A stretch of DNA of 64,000 bases, taken from Sutcliffiella sp. FSL R7-0096. GTDB lineage: Bacteria; Bacillota; Bacilli; Bacillales; Bacillaceae_I. Below are positions 33,386 through 41,863 of the stretch, in pieces. Made by a program: the position numbers and the translations under genes. Location of the stretch: assembly GCF_038595065.1 (NCBI RefSeq), contig NZ_CP152003.1, positions 2,398,001 through 2,462,000 on the forward strand. Reading direction: 5' to 3'. How positions within the stretch are numbered: the stretch's first letter is position 1; every line of letters begins with the position of its first letter. A model generated the notes under the pieces. It searched no databases and had not been told where the DNA came from. It worked only from the letters and a program-made list of their open reading frames with translations.

Positions 33386-33414
33386 GGAGTTGCATCATAG
33401 CTACTCTTTTTTTA
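33386..33414 (+). terminator. Distal copy of duplicated hairpin, with U-tract
   Basis: GGAGTTGC...GCTACTC followed by TTTTTTT. This is the working terminator for transcripts from the coiled-coil gene that read through copy C. Confidence 0.75.
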
Positions 33415-33416
33415 AT

Positions 33417-33445
33417 TTGATTTTTCTGAAGATTCATAATAATAT
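33417..33445 (+). promoter_or_regulatory. Probable sigma-A promoter of the acyl-CoA synthetase gene
   Basis: TTGATT (33417-33422), 17-bp spacer, TAATAT (33440-33445), 36 bases before the ATG at 33482. Confidence 0.5.
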
Positions 33446-33481
33446 TTAATTAGTTTATACTTTTTATTGGAGGTTATGATA

Positions 33482-35122
33482 ATGGCAGAGCTAGTACATA
33501 AAACAATAGGAGAACTAATGGACGAAACCGTCTCACAATACCCAACAAAAGAAGCTGTCGTATATCCTGAAACCGGTCTACGCTACACCTACAAGGAATT
33601 CCAAGAAGCCTGTAACAGGGTTGCCAAAGGGTTTATGAGTTTAGGCATAAAGAAAGGCGACCATATCGCGGTTTGGGCTACTAATAAACCAGAATGGCTT
33701 GTTGCCCAATATGCCAGTGCAATAATTGGTGCAGTCCTAGTAACAGTAAATACAAGCTATCAATCCAAGGAATTGGAATACCTATTAAGACAATCCGATT
33801 CTACAACACTATTGTTAATGGATGAATTTAAAGGTGTCAGCTACTTGGACATGCTTATGGAGCTTTGTCCTGAGCTTCAGAAAAGCACTCCCGGAGAACT
33901 GAATGCGAAAAAACTACCGAATTTGAAGAATGTTGTCTTTATGGGAGACCAAAAACATCCAGGGATGTTCATATGGAATGATTTACTGGAAAAATCGCTC
34001 CTTGTTTCCGATCAAGCATTAGAGGAACGTCAAAAAAGTACCCACTATGATGAAGTCATCAACATGCAATACACTTCTGGAACTACCGGTTTTCCAAAAG
34101 GAGTCATGCTTACGCACTCCAACATTATCAACAATGCGATCAATGTCGCAGAGTGCCAGCGACTTACTTATGAAGATAGGATATGCATCCCTGTTCCGTT
34201 TTTCCATTGCTTTGGTTGTGTGATGGGGACCTTGGCCGCAGTGGCTACTGGAGCAACCATGGTGCCACTGATCCTGTTCGACCCTTTAGAAGTATTAAAA
34301 GCGGTAGAAATGGAAAAATGTACGGCCTTGTATGGGGTCCCTACCATGTTCATCGCTGAATTGAACCATCCGGAATTTATTAAATATAATCTTTCAAGCC
34401 TAAGAACAGGTATAATGGCAGGATCTCCTTGCCCAACAGAAATCATGAAAAAAGTGGTTCATGATATGGGGGCTAAAGAGATAACGATTGCGTACGGTCA
34501 GACAGAGTCCTCTCCGGTGATTACACAGACTCGTCCATATGACAGTATTGAAAGACGCGTTTCCACAGTTGGAAGCGCTTTAGAAAATGTGGAAGTGAAG
34601 ATTGTAAATCCGACTTCAGGAGAAGTAGTTCCAAATGGTGTCCAAGGTGAACTTTGTACCCGGGGTTATCTTGTCATGAAGGGATATTATAAGATGGAGG
34701 ATCAGACTCGCGACACTATCGATACGGAGGGCTGGCTCCATACAGGGGATCTTGCGACGATGGATGAGGAAGGATATATAGTCATTACGGGTAGATTGAA
34801 AGATATGATTATTCGTGGCGGTGAAAATATATATCCTCGTGAAATAGAAGAATTCCTTTACACCCACCCTAAAGTTTTTGACGTCCAGATTGTTGGGGTC
34901 CCGGATGAAAGGTTTGGAGAACAGGTGGCCGCTTTCATAAAAGTTAAACCAGGGGAAATGTTGGACAGCCAAGAAGTGAAAGATTATTGTACTGGGAAAA
35001 TATCTAAATATAAGATTCCTTACTATGTAGAGATTGTTGACGAATATCCGATGACCGCTTCAGGAAAAATACAGAAATTCAAACTAAAGGAACATGCGGT
35101 CAAGACCTTGGTGAATCAATAA
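33482..35122 (+). CDS. Acyl-CoA synthetase (AMP-forming, YngI-like)
   Basis: A 546-residue adenylate-forming enzyme that activates a carboxylic acid, probably a medium or long fatty acid, as its CoA thioester. The start is ATG 33482 (MAELVHKTIGELMDE), eight bases after GGAGG. Motifs: P-loop YTSGTTGFPKG (about residue 197), the A5 motif IAYGQTESSP, GWLHTGDLATMDEEGYI (A7) and GRLKDMIIRGGENIYPREIE (A8 hinge), and the catalytic Lys in TASGKIQKFKLKE near the C terminus. It resembles B. subtilis YngI. It stands alone, so its pathway (fatty acid or branched acid use) cannot be fixed. Confidence 0.85.
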   Translation: MAELVHKTIGELMDETVSQYPTKEAVVYPETGLRYTYKEFQEACNRVAKGFMSLGIKKGDHIAVWATNKPEWLVAQYASAIIGAVLVTVNTSYQSKELEYLLRQSDSTTLLLMDEFKGVSYLDMLMELCPELQKSTPGELNAKKLPNLKNVVFMGDQKHPGMFIWNDLLEKSLLVSDQALEERQKSTHYDEVINMQYTSGTTGFPKGVMLTHSNIINNAINVAECQRLTYEDRICIPVPFFHCFGCVMGTLAAVATGATMVPLILFDPLEVLKAVEMEKCTALYGVPTMFIAELNHPEFIKYNLSSLRTGIMAGSPCPTEIMKKVVHDMGAKEITIAYGQTESSPVITQTRPYDSIERRVSTVGSALENVEVKIVNPTSGEVVPNGVQGELCTRGYLVMKGYYKMEDQTRDTIDTEGWLHTGDLATMDEEGYIVITGRLKDMIIRGGENIYPREIEEFLYTHPKVFDVQIVGVPDERFGEQVAAFIKVKPGEMLDSQEVKDYCTGKISKYKIPYYVEIVDEYPMTASGKIQKFKLKEHAVKTLVNQ

Positions 35123-35140
35123 ATAGTTAAGGGAAGAGGC

Positions 35141-36175
35141 TCAGTGCCTCTTCCCTTTCACTATTTCTCCAATGACATTCACTGCTTTTTCCATATCTTT
35201 TCTATTTACATCATAATGAGTGGTAAGGCGTACAAGAGTTGGCCCAAACGTCACTGCCAATACCCCCTCCTCTTTTAACGCTTCCACAAATTCACTGGCA
35301 TTCATGTTCAATGCTGAAACATCGAGTACGACGATATTGGTATCAACAGAATTAACAACTTCCAATCCTTCATATTTGATAAGGCTTTCCGCTAAAAAAC
35401 TGGCATTGACGTGATCCTCCACTAGTCTTTCCGTCATCTTTGTCAGAGCAATCAATGCCGGGGCAGCAATGATTCCAACCTGCCTTAATCCACCGCCAAG
35501 CCTTTTTCTCCACTTTCTCGCTTTCTTGATAAACTCCTCTGGTCCGGCAATGATCGATCCCACAGGTGCCCCTAGTCCCTTTGAAAGGCAGATTTGAACG
35601 GTATCGCAATACTGGGTAAACTCTTTGATGGAACATTCTGCACTTGCTGCGGCATTGAAAAGACGTGCACCGTCCACATGGACAGGAACGAAATATCGTT
35701 GTGCCACCTCATATATCTCCTTCATATTTGAGGAAGGTACCACTGCTCCACCAGCACGATTATGAGTATTTTCTATACAAATAAGTCCCGTTTCTGGAAA
35801 ATGCTGATCTTCCCCACGAATTGCAGCTTCGATATGTAAAGGATTCATCACCCCTTTTACTCCTTGTATCGTTCTCGTCTGAACCCCGGCCAATGCTGCA
35901 ACTGCTCCAGATTCATAATAAAAAATATGAGATTCAGTTTCTAACAAAATCTCATTTCCAGGACGGCAATGAGTCAATACCGCTATCTGGTTCCCTTGAG
36001 TACCACTCGTAACAAATAATGCAGCTTCTTTACCAAGAATCTCAGCGGCTTTTTCCTCTAGTAGGCTTACTGTCGGATCCTCACTATATACATCATCACC
36101 GACTTGCGCTTCATATGCGGCTTTTCTCATCTCTTCTGTTGGCTTTGTTATTGTGTCACTTCGTAGGTCAATCAT
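35141..36175 (-). CDS. Low-specificity L-threonine aldolase
   Basis: A 344-residue fold-type I PLP enzyme of the beta-eliminating lyase group that cleaves threonine or allo-threonine to glycine and acetaldehyde. The N terminus MIDLRSDTITKPT, the ENTHNRAGG motif (about 135-143), the PLP-phosphate VHVDGARLFN segment and the Schiff-base lysine Lys199 in QICLSKGLGAPVGS are all present. It converges with the acyl-CoA synthetase gene, with only 18 bp between stops. No operon partner on the minus strand. Confidence 0.92.
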   Translation of the reverse strand: MIDLRSDTITKPTEEMRKAAYEAQVGDDVYSEDPTVSLLEEKAAEILGKEAALFVTSGTQGNQIAVLTHCRPGNEILLETESHIFYYESGAVAALAGVQTRTIQGVKGVMNPLHIEAAIRGEDQHFPETGLICIENTHNRAGGAVVPSSNMKEIYEVAQRYFVPVHVDGARLFNAAASAECSIKEFTQYCDTVQICLSKGLGAPVGSIIAGPEEFIKKARKWRKRLGGGLRQVGIIAAPALIALTKMTERLVEDHVNASFLAESLIKYEGLEVVNSVDTNIVVLDVSALNMNASEFVEALKEEGVLAVTFGPTLVRLTTHYDVNRKDMEKAVNVIGEIVKGKRH

Positions 36176-36311
36176 TTCTCATGTCACCTTCCCCTTTTTA
36201 TTATAGTTTACCAGATTGCGATTTATTTCGCATTCCGTAAAAATAATCTGTCCCCTTCCCTGCTTCCCATGCTATGATTATTTAATCAGTTACTATAAAG
36301 GAGCTCCTATC

Positions 36312-37553
36312 ATGCAGGCACAAAAAATGAGAGTAGATACAGCGAAACCTGAAAACACAACCGTTTATCCCATCCTATACATTATTGGACTAGTACACTT
36401 GCTAAATGATGCCCTACAATCTGTAGTCCCAGCTCTGTTCCCGGTTCTGCAAAATTCCATGGGGCTTACCTTTACACAGCTTGGTTTAATTGCATTTGCG
36501 CTGAATGCCACTTCCTCCCTCATTCAGCCTGTAGTAGGGATTTATACGGATAAGAAGCCTTCACCCTATGCATTACCGATTGGGCTAACCTTTTCCTTGT
36601 TTGGAATTATCGGGCTTGCTCTTGCACAAAATTTCTGGCTCATAATAGTGTCAGTATTATTCATTGGACTTGGATCAGCCGCTTTTCATCCGGAAGGCTC
36701 ACGTGTCGCCTATATGGCTGCTGGCAATCGGAGAGGACTCGCCCAGTCCATCTATCAGGTTGGGGGTAATTCTGGTCAGGCGTTAGCCCCATTGATGGCC
36801 GCTTATATCCTTTTACCATTGGGGCAAAAAGGGGTGCTATGGTTCACGATAGTCGCGGCAGCAGGAGTTATCCTACTTTTATACATCGCAGCATGGTATA
36901 AGCAACAGGTTTTGGAAAAGGCCAAACCTGTTAAAAAGAAAATAGAAATGAAAGTAAAAGCAAAAAAGGAAACCAATGAAAATAAGCGTATCATTATATT
37001 CTCCATTTCCTTATTGATTTTCCTTGTGTTTGCACGCTCCTGGTTCCATGCAGGAATGACAAACTTCTATGCTTTTTACGTGATACAGAACTATGGACTG
37101 CCGATAGCAGATTCACAAATTTATATTTTTGTATTTTTAGGTGCAGGTGCTATCGGTACGTTCTTCGGTGGTCCATTGGCTGACCGCTTTGGAAAAAGAT
37201 TGGTCATTTCTCTTTCCATGCTCGGTTCTGCCCCACTTGCCCTGCTCCTTCCATTTGTCGGTCCCACTTTTGCGTATGTTTTGATTGCCATAATTGGATT
37301 TATCATTCTCTCGAGCTTCTCGGTGACCGTTGTTTATGCTCAGGAGCTTGTTCCTGGGAGAATCGGATTGGTTTCCGGTCTCATTGTGGGCCTTGCATTT
37401 GGAATGGGTGCAGTGGGCTCTGTTGCGCTTGGTGTCCTGGCTGATTGGATCGGGTTGACGAATACGATCCTATTCACAGTCTGTCTTCCATTAATCGGTC
37501 TATTGACATTCTTTCTACCAACAGATCAAAAACTTAGGGAAATGCATAGCTGA
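36312..37553 (+). CDS. MFS efflux transporter, fosmidomycin-resistance (Fsr/YfnC) type
   Basis: A 413-residue polytopic protein starting at ATG 36312 (MQAQKMRVDTAKPENT), eight bases after GGAG. About 12 membrane helices, with a basic, Lys-rich central loop (about 200-225: KKKIEMKVKAKKETNENK). The early segment GLVHLLNDALQSVVPALFPVLQ is characteristic of the fosmidomycin-resistance subfamily, as are GLGSAAFHPEGSRVAYMA and GPLADRFGKR. The drug specificity is only that of the family. Its own terminator follows. Confidence 0.85.
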   Translation: MQAQKMRVDTAKPENTTVYPILYIIGLVHLLNDALQSVVPALFPVLQNSMGLTFTQLGLIAFALNATSSLIQPVVGIYTDKKPSPYALPIGLTFSLFGIIGLALAQNFWLIIVSVLFIGLGSAAFHPEGSRVAYMAAGNRRGLAQSIYQVGGNSGQALAPLMAAYILLPLGQKGVLWFTIVAAAGVILLLYIAAWYKQQVLEKAKPVKKKIEMKVKAKKETNENKRIIIFSISLLIFLVFARSWFHAGMTNFYAFYVIQNYGLPIADSQIYIFVFLGAGAIGTFFGGPLADRFGKRLVISLSMLGSAPLALLLPFVGPTFAYVLIAIIGFIILSSFSVTVVYAQELVPGRIGLVSGLIVGLAFGMGAVGSVALGVLADWIGLTNTILFTVCLPLIGLLTFFLPTDQKLREMHS

Positions 37554-37557
37554 AGAG

Positions 37558-37592
37558 AAGAAAGGGTTCCTGTTGACCCTTTCTTTTCTTTT
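37558..37592 (+). terminator. Intrinsic terminator of the MFS gene
   Basis: GAAAGGGT pairs with ACCCTTTC, followed by TTTTCTTTT, starting a few bases after the stop codon. Confidence 0.8.
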
Positions 37593-37633
37593 GCCTATAC
37601 TTGTTTAAGTGTTAGGCTCTGTAAAAGCATAAT

Positions 37634-37736
37634 GTTGATTTTTGCAGCAATATAACTGGTGATTGGAGTAATAGACGCAAGCCGAGGAGGCTCCCCAACC
37701 CCCCTTAGGAAAGCGAAGCCTTGTGCGGAAATCAAC
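37634..37736 (+). repeat. Degenerate core copy (D) of the terminator-associated element
   Basis: Starts GTTGATT and ends AATCAAC, like the inner core of copies A-C, and keeps AAGCCGAGGAGGCT and GGAAAGCGAAGCC words. About 20 bp of the middle is missing, and the outer 207-bp arms and terminator duplications are absent. Confidence 0.65.
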
Positions 37737-37792
37737 AGCGGTGTTAAACAGGACCAAGTGTTAAAAGATACCTAGTGAAAATGGTGATAATG

Positions 37793-38860
37793 ATGGATTT
37801 TGATATAAAGTCATTGGCCTTTTACTTGATTGAAGTGGAAGGTAGCGGTGAAAGTGCTAAGAAGTATTATAAACCGATGGCAGTTTTAGATGAGGATACA
37901 TATGAAGAGAGCGCTTTGAAACCTTTCCTTGATGGAGAACTGATGAAAATCACAAAAAGAAAGGTAGATCGACATCCTAAAAATGAGCAAGTCCCCACAA
38001 AGATTGGGAGATTCATGGTAGAGCCTGGGTATGACTTAGGTTCCAATCCGAACTATAATCAATTCAATCGAATTAAAAATGCGGAAACACTTGAAATATT
38101 TTCACAGGCGGCCGAAGAAATAGCTACCACCTATACGGATACAACTGCTGTAAGAGGCGGGGTTCTAATTGTCGCAAGGGCTAAATTGAATAAATACTTT
38201 GATGAACCTTTTGTATTCATATTGAAATGTGACTTCGAACAGAAGGTAGCTTCCATAACGGATGAAAGAACCCTCATTCATAACGTACAGATGGCAATTA
38301 CCACGAAGAATATGAAGTCCATCCAATACCCCTTCATGATAGAGGATGGGATGGTAGAAGAAAGCGAATTGAAGATTCATCAATCCTCCCACTCGCGTTA
38401 TTTCGAGGATTTCCTTAAATTTGTGGAATATGGAGAATCGATGCCTGAAATCATCAAAAATCAGGTGATGGGAATGGTTCATCAAGAGATTTCTGAAACA
38501 TACAAGGATGAAAGTGAAGAAAAAGAGAAAATGGAACAAGCAATGGAAGCATGGGCAACCTCACCAAAACGCGAATTGCAGGAGCGCTGGTCCGATGAAC
38601 AGGTAATCGAGGCTTCATCAAGCATCATTGAGCAGACACCGGACATCGAACTTAAATTCAAGCTGGATCACATATCTGTTAAAAGCCTACTGGCGGATTT
38701 TGGTGAGAATGTCCATATCGCCAAAATTAATGACCGTTATGTCGTCCTTCTTGAAGGTGACTTTCTCCAATTCGAAAAAAACGTGTCTCCTGTTGAGATG
38801 CTCAAACCAAGTGAACTGACCATGATCCTGGAAAGGATGAATAAAAAATACAGCAACTGA
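37793..38860 (+). CDS. DUF3900-family protein, function unknown
   Basis: A 355-residue soluble protein, MDFDIKSLAFYLIEVEGSGES, resembling the DUF3900 family of Bacillus as I remember it: FLDGELMKITKRKVDRHPKNEQVPTKIGRF near the N terminus, TAVRGGVLIVARAKL and KYFDEPFVFILKCDFE in the middle, IHQSSHSRYFEDFLKFVEY, and FKLDHISVKSLLADFGENVHIA near the end. The general shape recalls nucleoid-associated YejK-type proteins, but that is not established. Start is ambiguous: GTG 37775, ATG 37781, ATG 37790 or ATG 37793. GGTGAT at 37783-37788, matching the anti-Shine-Dalgarno end, favours the last two. No operon partner. Confidence 0.75.
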   Translation: MDFDIKSLAFYLIEVEGSGESAKKYYKPMAVLDEDTYEESALKPFLDGELMKITKRKVDRHPKNEQVPTKIGRFMVEPGYDLGSNPNYNQFNRIKNAETLEIFSQAAEEIATTYTDTTAVRGGVLIVARAKLNKYFDEPFVFILKCDFEQKVASITDERTLIHNVQMAITTKNMKSIQYPFMIEDGMVEESELKIHQSSHSRYFEDFLKFVEYGESMPEIIKNQVMGMVHQEISETYKDESEEKEKMEQAMEAWATSPKRELQERWSDEQVIEASSSIIEQTPDIELKFKLDHISVKSLLADFGENVHIAKINDRYVVLLEGDFLQFEKNVSPVEMLKPSELTMILERMNKKYSN

Positions 38861-38928
38861 ACTGTTCATGAATAAATGTCAAAGTTAATGAAATGATAAG
38901 ATCAAATACCTTTTAGGGGTGACCACCA

Positions 38929-39051
38929 ATGGATTGGATGTCCATCATCCGCTATGCATGTTCATTAACAGGAATCATCTGCCTTGGTTTTACGTATAAG
39001 CATATGTTGAAAAGTGCGCGTGCCAAGGGGAAAGCAATGGGTAAAGATTAG
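38929..39051 (+). CDS. Small membrane peptide of 40 residues
   Basis: ATG at 38929 preceded by AGGGGTGA, seven bases upstream. The peptide, starting MDWMSIIRYACSLTGIICLG, has one hydrophobic segment (about residues 5-23) and a basic C terminus (KHMLKSARAKGKAMGKD), so it is probably a single-pass membrane peptide with the positive tail inside. A terminator-like hairpin follows at 39079-39108. No family is recognised; it is short, so confidence is moderate. Confidence 0.5.
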   Translation: MDWMSIIRYACSLTGIICLGFTYKHMLKSARAKGKAMGKD

Positions 39052-39078
39052 AGTGAGATGAAGAATGAAAATTTGAAA

Positions 39079-39108
39079 GGCCAGGGAACTTTAATAAAGT
39101 TTCCTGGC
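39079..39108 (+). terminator. Hairpin after the small peptide gene
   Basis: GGCCAGG-GAACTT pairs with AAGTTT-CCTGGCC, loop TAATA; the following CTATTTATT is only moderately T-rich. Confidence 0.65.
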
Positions 39109-39146
39109 CCTATTTATTAAATATAAGAAAGTAAGCTTATAATACT

Positions 39147-39245
39147 GTTGATTTCCATTCCAGTCGCTTCGCTTACCCAAAGGGCGGTCCGTAAGCCTCC
39201 TCACAACGCTTAAGGAGTTTTACCTGTCCCTTCCACTCCAATTAA
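39147..39245 (-). repeat. Degenerate core copy (E), inverted, plus fragment at 39317-39355
   Basis: Read on the minus strand this is TTAATTGGAGTGGAAGG...GAGGAGGCTTACGG...GTAAGCGAAGCG...GGAAATCAAC, the same order of words as the core of copies A-C. A further plus-strand scrap, CCCGCGGAAAACGAAGCC (39317 onward), resembles the 3' part. These fill most of the gap 39109-39360 between the small peptide gene and the VOC gene; no other gene is seen there. Confidence 0.6.
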
Positions 39246-39374
39246 GAGGGTAGCTTCATTCACCGAAAGAATAACAAATTGCCTATCTAAGTAAAGTGCC
39301 TGAAAATAGCAATTAAGCCCCGCGGAAAACGAAGCCATTTGCAGACAGGAACAGCAAGATTAACCAAATATTTA

Positions 39375-39402
39375 GCTTTAAAAGAACGGACGGTTCTCTT
39401 AA
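39375..39402 (-). terminator. Intrinsic terminator of the VOC-family gene
   Basis: AAGAGAAC pairs with GTTCTTTT around CGTCC on the minus strand, then TTTTAAAG; it overlaps the stop region at 39403. Confidence 0.6.
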
Positions 39403-39789
39403 TTATTTGGTTTCAAACAATTCAATCCATTCGCCGTCCGGACCTGTAAAGAAGATGTATCTCGCCCCGTTTGGCAATGTGGTTATTTCCTTTTCTAGGA
39501 ATGTAACATCCAATTGCTTTAATCGCTCATATTCCATTTCCAAATTGTCCACTGTCAATGCTATATGATGAACTTTGCCTTCAGGAGGTAGATGATCGTT
39601 ATAGCCTTGAATGAGCTCCAGTTCCGTTTCATCACTTTCATTAAATCCTAAAAAAGCAAGTTTAATGACCCCATTAGGGTGGTCAAGCTGTCCTTTTAAT
39701 GAGAATCCCAGTATGTTTGTATAAAAAGCTATGGAAACTTCAATGTCTTGTACCATAATCCCGACATGCTCTAAACGTTTGATTGCCAT
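39403..39789 (-). CDS. VOC-superfamily (glyoxalase I-like) protein
   Basis: A 128-residue protein with the two beta-alpha-beta-beta-beta modules of the vicinal oxygen chelate fold. Likely metal ligands are His8 (KRLEHVGIMVQ), Glu in ETELELIQGY, His in GKVHHIALTVDN and Glu in GEWIELFE near the C terminus, the glyoxalase I pattern. It may be a lactoylglutathione lyase-like or methylmalonyl-CoA epimerase-like enzyme; the sequence does not decide. It lies 22 bp after nrnB on the minus strand, probably co-transcribed. Confidence 0.78.
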   Translation of the reverse strand: MAIKRLEHVGIMVQDIEVSIAFYTNILGFSLKGQLDHPNGVIKLAFLGFNESDETELELIQGYNDHLPPEGKVHHIALTVDNLEMEYERLKQLDVTFLEKEITTLPNGARYIFFTGPDGEWIELFETK

Positions 39790-39811
39790 CTCTGCTCTCT
39801 CCCCAGATTTT

Positions 39812-41005
39812 TTAGTTATTTGTACGTAGCCTCCTGATGTTCTCCACTAAGAAATTTACATATTCCTCATCCTTTACCAGCCAAGCAGCAAAACTCCTTT
39901 TAACGAATGTTTCTGCTTCCTGAAAGGATGAAAAGGTCTTTTCCATAAGCTTTTCTTTATTTTCCACTTGCCAGGTTCCGCCTTCCTTCGGTAAAAGAAA
40001 CAGATTTCCTTTTTCCTTGGAATCATAAAGTACGCCATTCGGAGATTCTTTTACATTGAAGACGTTCTTAGGGGCATCCTGTTTCAGAGGCTCCAAAGGG
40101 AATGCCTCTGAAACAAAGAGTTTATATGCCTGCTCGTTTAAATTACAACCTGAAGCCTTGGCATGGCCTCCCCCATCAAATTTCGCAGCCACTTGAGAGA
40201 CATCCACATCATCATGGATGGTTCTCAAACTGATCCGCTTGCTGCCCATATTGATCATGGCAATGTAATCAAGGTGGGGGTTTTCTTTTCCTAAGGCATT
40301 CCCTATCTCTGAAAGGAACGATTCGGCATGGATAATCCCAACCCATTTGTCATCTACGGGCTTTTGTACAATTTCCCGTCGTTTTTTACGTAGATATCTC
40401 TCAAGCTTCTGTTCTTCCATATCAAGAATCTGTGTTTCAAAATCATCAAAGTTGAATTTGTCCGCATTTGTAAGCTTCTGGAGCATCCGCTCTACAAAAT
40501 CATCGATGGAAATCATATAAAGTAGATCGTTCAGTCTCTTGGCTTTTGTATTATTATTACGATCCCATTCCCATGTATCATATTGACGGATCAATTCCAC
40601 TACTTCATCGAGTGCTTCCCTCCTAGTAATGAGTTCCTTTTCTAGCAGGTACTCATAAAATAGGGAGGTGGCACTTGTTAGCCTACCGTCTTCATATTCC
40701 ACTGTGACAGCTGCCCAATTATATCCGTTTAAATGGATGGCTGTCTTATGGTGATCGATAAATTGAACCTTGCCTCCTAGCTCTTTGACAAAGTGATCAA
40801 GTTTTTTTGCATTATCCTCGTTTACAGAAAGATCAGTTATGTATATTTGATGCTGAGGTGTTGCTTCCTCCATAAAGTCGGCCACCTGGTAATTCAGACT
40901 CCCGACTGAATTATAATGGACCTTCACCTTTTCCTTGAAAGCCAGCTTGGCCAAGATTCCACAGCCGACCCCATCTAAATCATTGTGGGTAAATAAATGA
41001 ATCAA
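39812..41005 (-). CDS. nrnB: NrnB-like DHH/DHHA1 phosphoesterase (oligoribonuclease)
   Basis: A 397-residue DHH-family protein. The N-terminal THNDLDGVGCG metal motif, the DHH motif at residues 84-86 (FIDHHKTA) and the C-terminal DHHA1 motif FDGGGHAKASGCN are clear. B. subtilis NrnB (YngD, 399 residues) degrades short RNA oligonucleotides from the 3' end, and length and motifs agree. It is followed by the VOC gene on the same strand. Confidence 0.85.
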   Translation of the reverse strand: MIHLFTHNDLDGVGCGILAKLAFKEKVKVHYNSVGSLNYQVADFMEEATPQHQIYITDLSVNEDNAKKLDHFVKELGGKVQFIDHHKTAIHLNGYNWAAVTVEYEDGRLTSATSLFYEYLLEKELITRREALDEVVELIRQYDTWEWDRNNNTKAKRLNDLLYMISIDDFVERMLQKLTNADKFNFDDFETQILDMEEQKLERYLRKKRREIVQKPVDDKWVGIIHAESFLSEIGNALGKENPHLDYIAMINMGSKRISLRTIHDDVDVSQVAAKFDGGGHAKASGCNLNEQAYKLFVSEAFPLEPLKQDAPKNVFNVKESPNGVLYDSKEKGNLFLLPKEGGTWQVENKEKLMEKTFSSFQEAETFVKRSFAAWLVKDEEYVNFLVENIRRLRTNN

Positions 41006-41074
41006 TAGTAGTCCCCCTTATCAATTTGGTCCTGCTAGACGAGCGAGACACAGTTGCTTGTCCACCTATGCTTA

Positions 41075-41620
41075 TTACTTTGTATATTCTTCTCCCCAAT
41101 ATTCCTTAATATGAGCATCTCGTCCGGATTCTTTACGTTCTTGTTTATATTTTTCAGGGTTTTTCTCATAAAACTTCTGGTGATACTCTTCCGCTTCATA
41201 AAATGCTGTTGCCGGTTTTATTTCTGTTACGATCGGCTTTTGGAAACGTCCACTTGATTGAAGCTCTTCTTTTGTCTTCACAGCAAGCTCTTTCTGATGG
41301 TCATTATGGTAAAAAATCGCCGTGCGATACTGGCTACCTCTATCAAAAAACTGACCACCGTCATCTGTTGGGTCTATTTGCGGCCAATATAACTCCAGTA
41401 ATTTTTCATAAGGAAATAATTCCGGATTAAATTTGATTTGGACCGCTTCATAGTGTCCAGTATTACCTTTCTTTATTTCCTCATATGTAGGATTAGTGAC
41501 TTCCCCCCCGGTATATCCGGATACTACTTTTTCAATTCCAGGCATCTCATCAAAAGGTTTGACCATGCACCAGAAACATCCACCAGCAAAAGTAGCTAAT
41601 TCTGTTTTACTATTTTTCAT
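41075..41620 (-). CDS. msrA: Peptide methionine sulfoxide reductase MsrA
   Basis: A 181-residue enzyme reducing methionine-S-sulfoxide. The catalytic Cys15 is in AGGCFWCMVKPFDE and the VVSGYTGGEVTNPTYEE and GHYEAVQIKFNPE segments are typical. The C-terminal Cys residues used for recycling in many MsrAs are absent; Cys18 may serve. No msrB fusion or neighbour. It is separate from nrnB by 69 bp. Confidence 0.95.
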   Translation of the reverse strand: MKNSKTELATFAGGCFWCMVKPFDEMPGIEKVVSGYTGGEVTNPTYEEIKKGNTGHYEAVQIKFNPELFPYEKLLELYWPQIDPTDDGGQFFDRGSQYRTAIFYHNDHQKELAVKTKEELQSSGRFQKPIVTEIKPATAFYEAEEYHQKFYEKNPEKYKQERKESGRDAHIKEYWGEEYTK

Positions 41621-41774
41621 TATGTTACACCTCTCACTCTTACTTATTACTATGCTTGATGGAATTTTACACTATACATGAAGTAGATACAATAACATTG
41701 CTTATCGAATACTCAAGATTAACATAACAAAATTATTATATATTCATTATTAACGAAATAATAAAACATTTTCA

Positions 41775-41821
41775 TGATTGCGTTTACAATCATTTACACT
41801 TCTATAAGAGTATTGTACGAT
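41775..41821 (+). promoter_or_regulatory. Promoter and possible cre site of the polytopic transporter gene
   Basis: TTTACA (41793-41798), 17-bp spacer, TACGAT (41816-41821) make a plausible sigma-A promoter. Immediately upstream TGATTGCGTTTACA (41775-41788) fits the CcpA cre consensus TGWAANCGNTNWCA at 12 of 14 positions. A cre upstream of -35 could mean either activation or repression. Confidence 0.5.
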
Positions 41822-41863
41822 AATTCTTTGTGAATAAATGAACGATAGGAGTCTGATTAGAGA

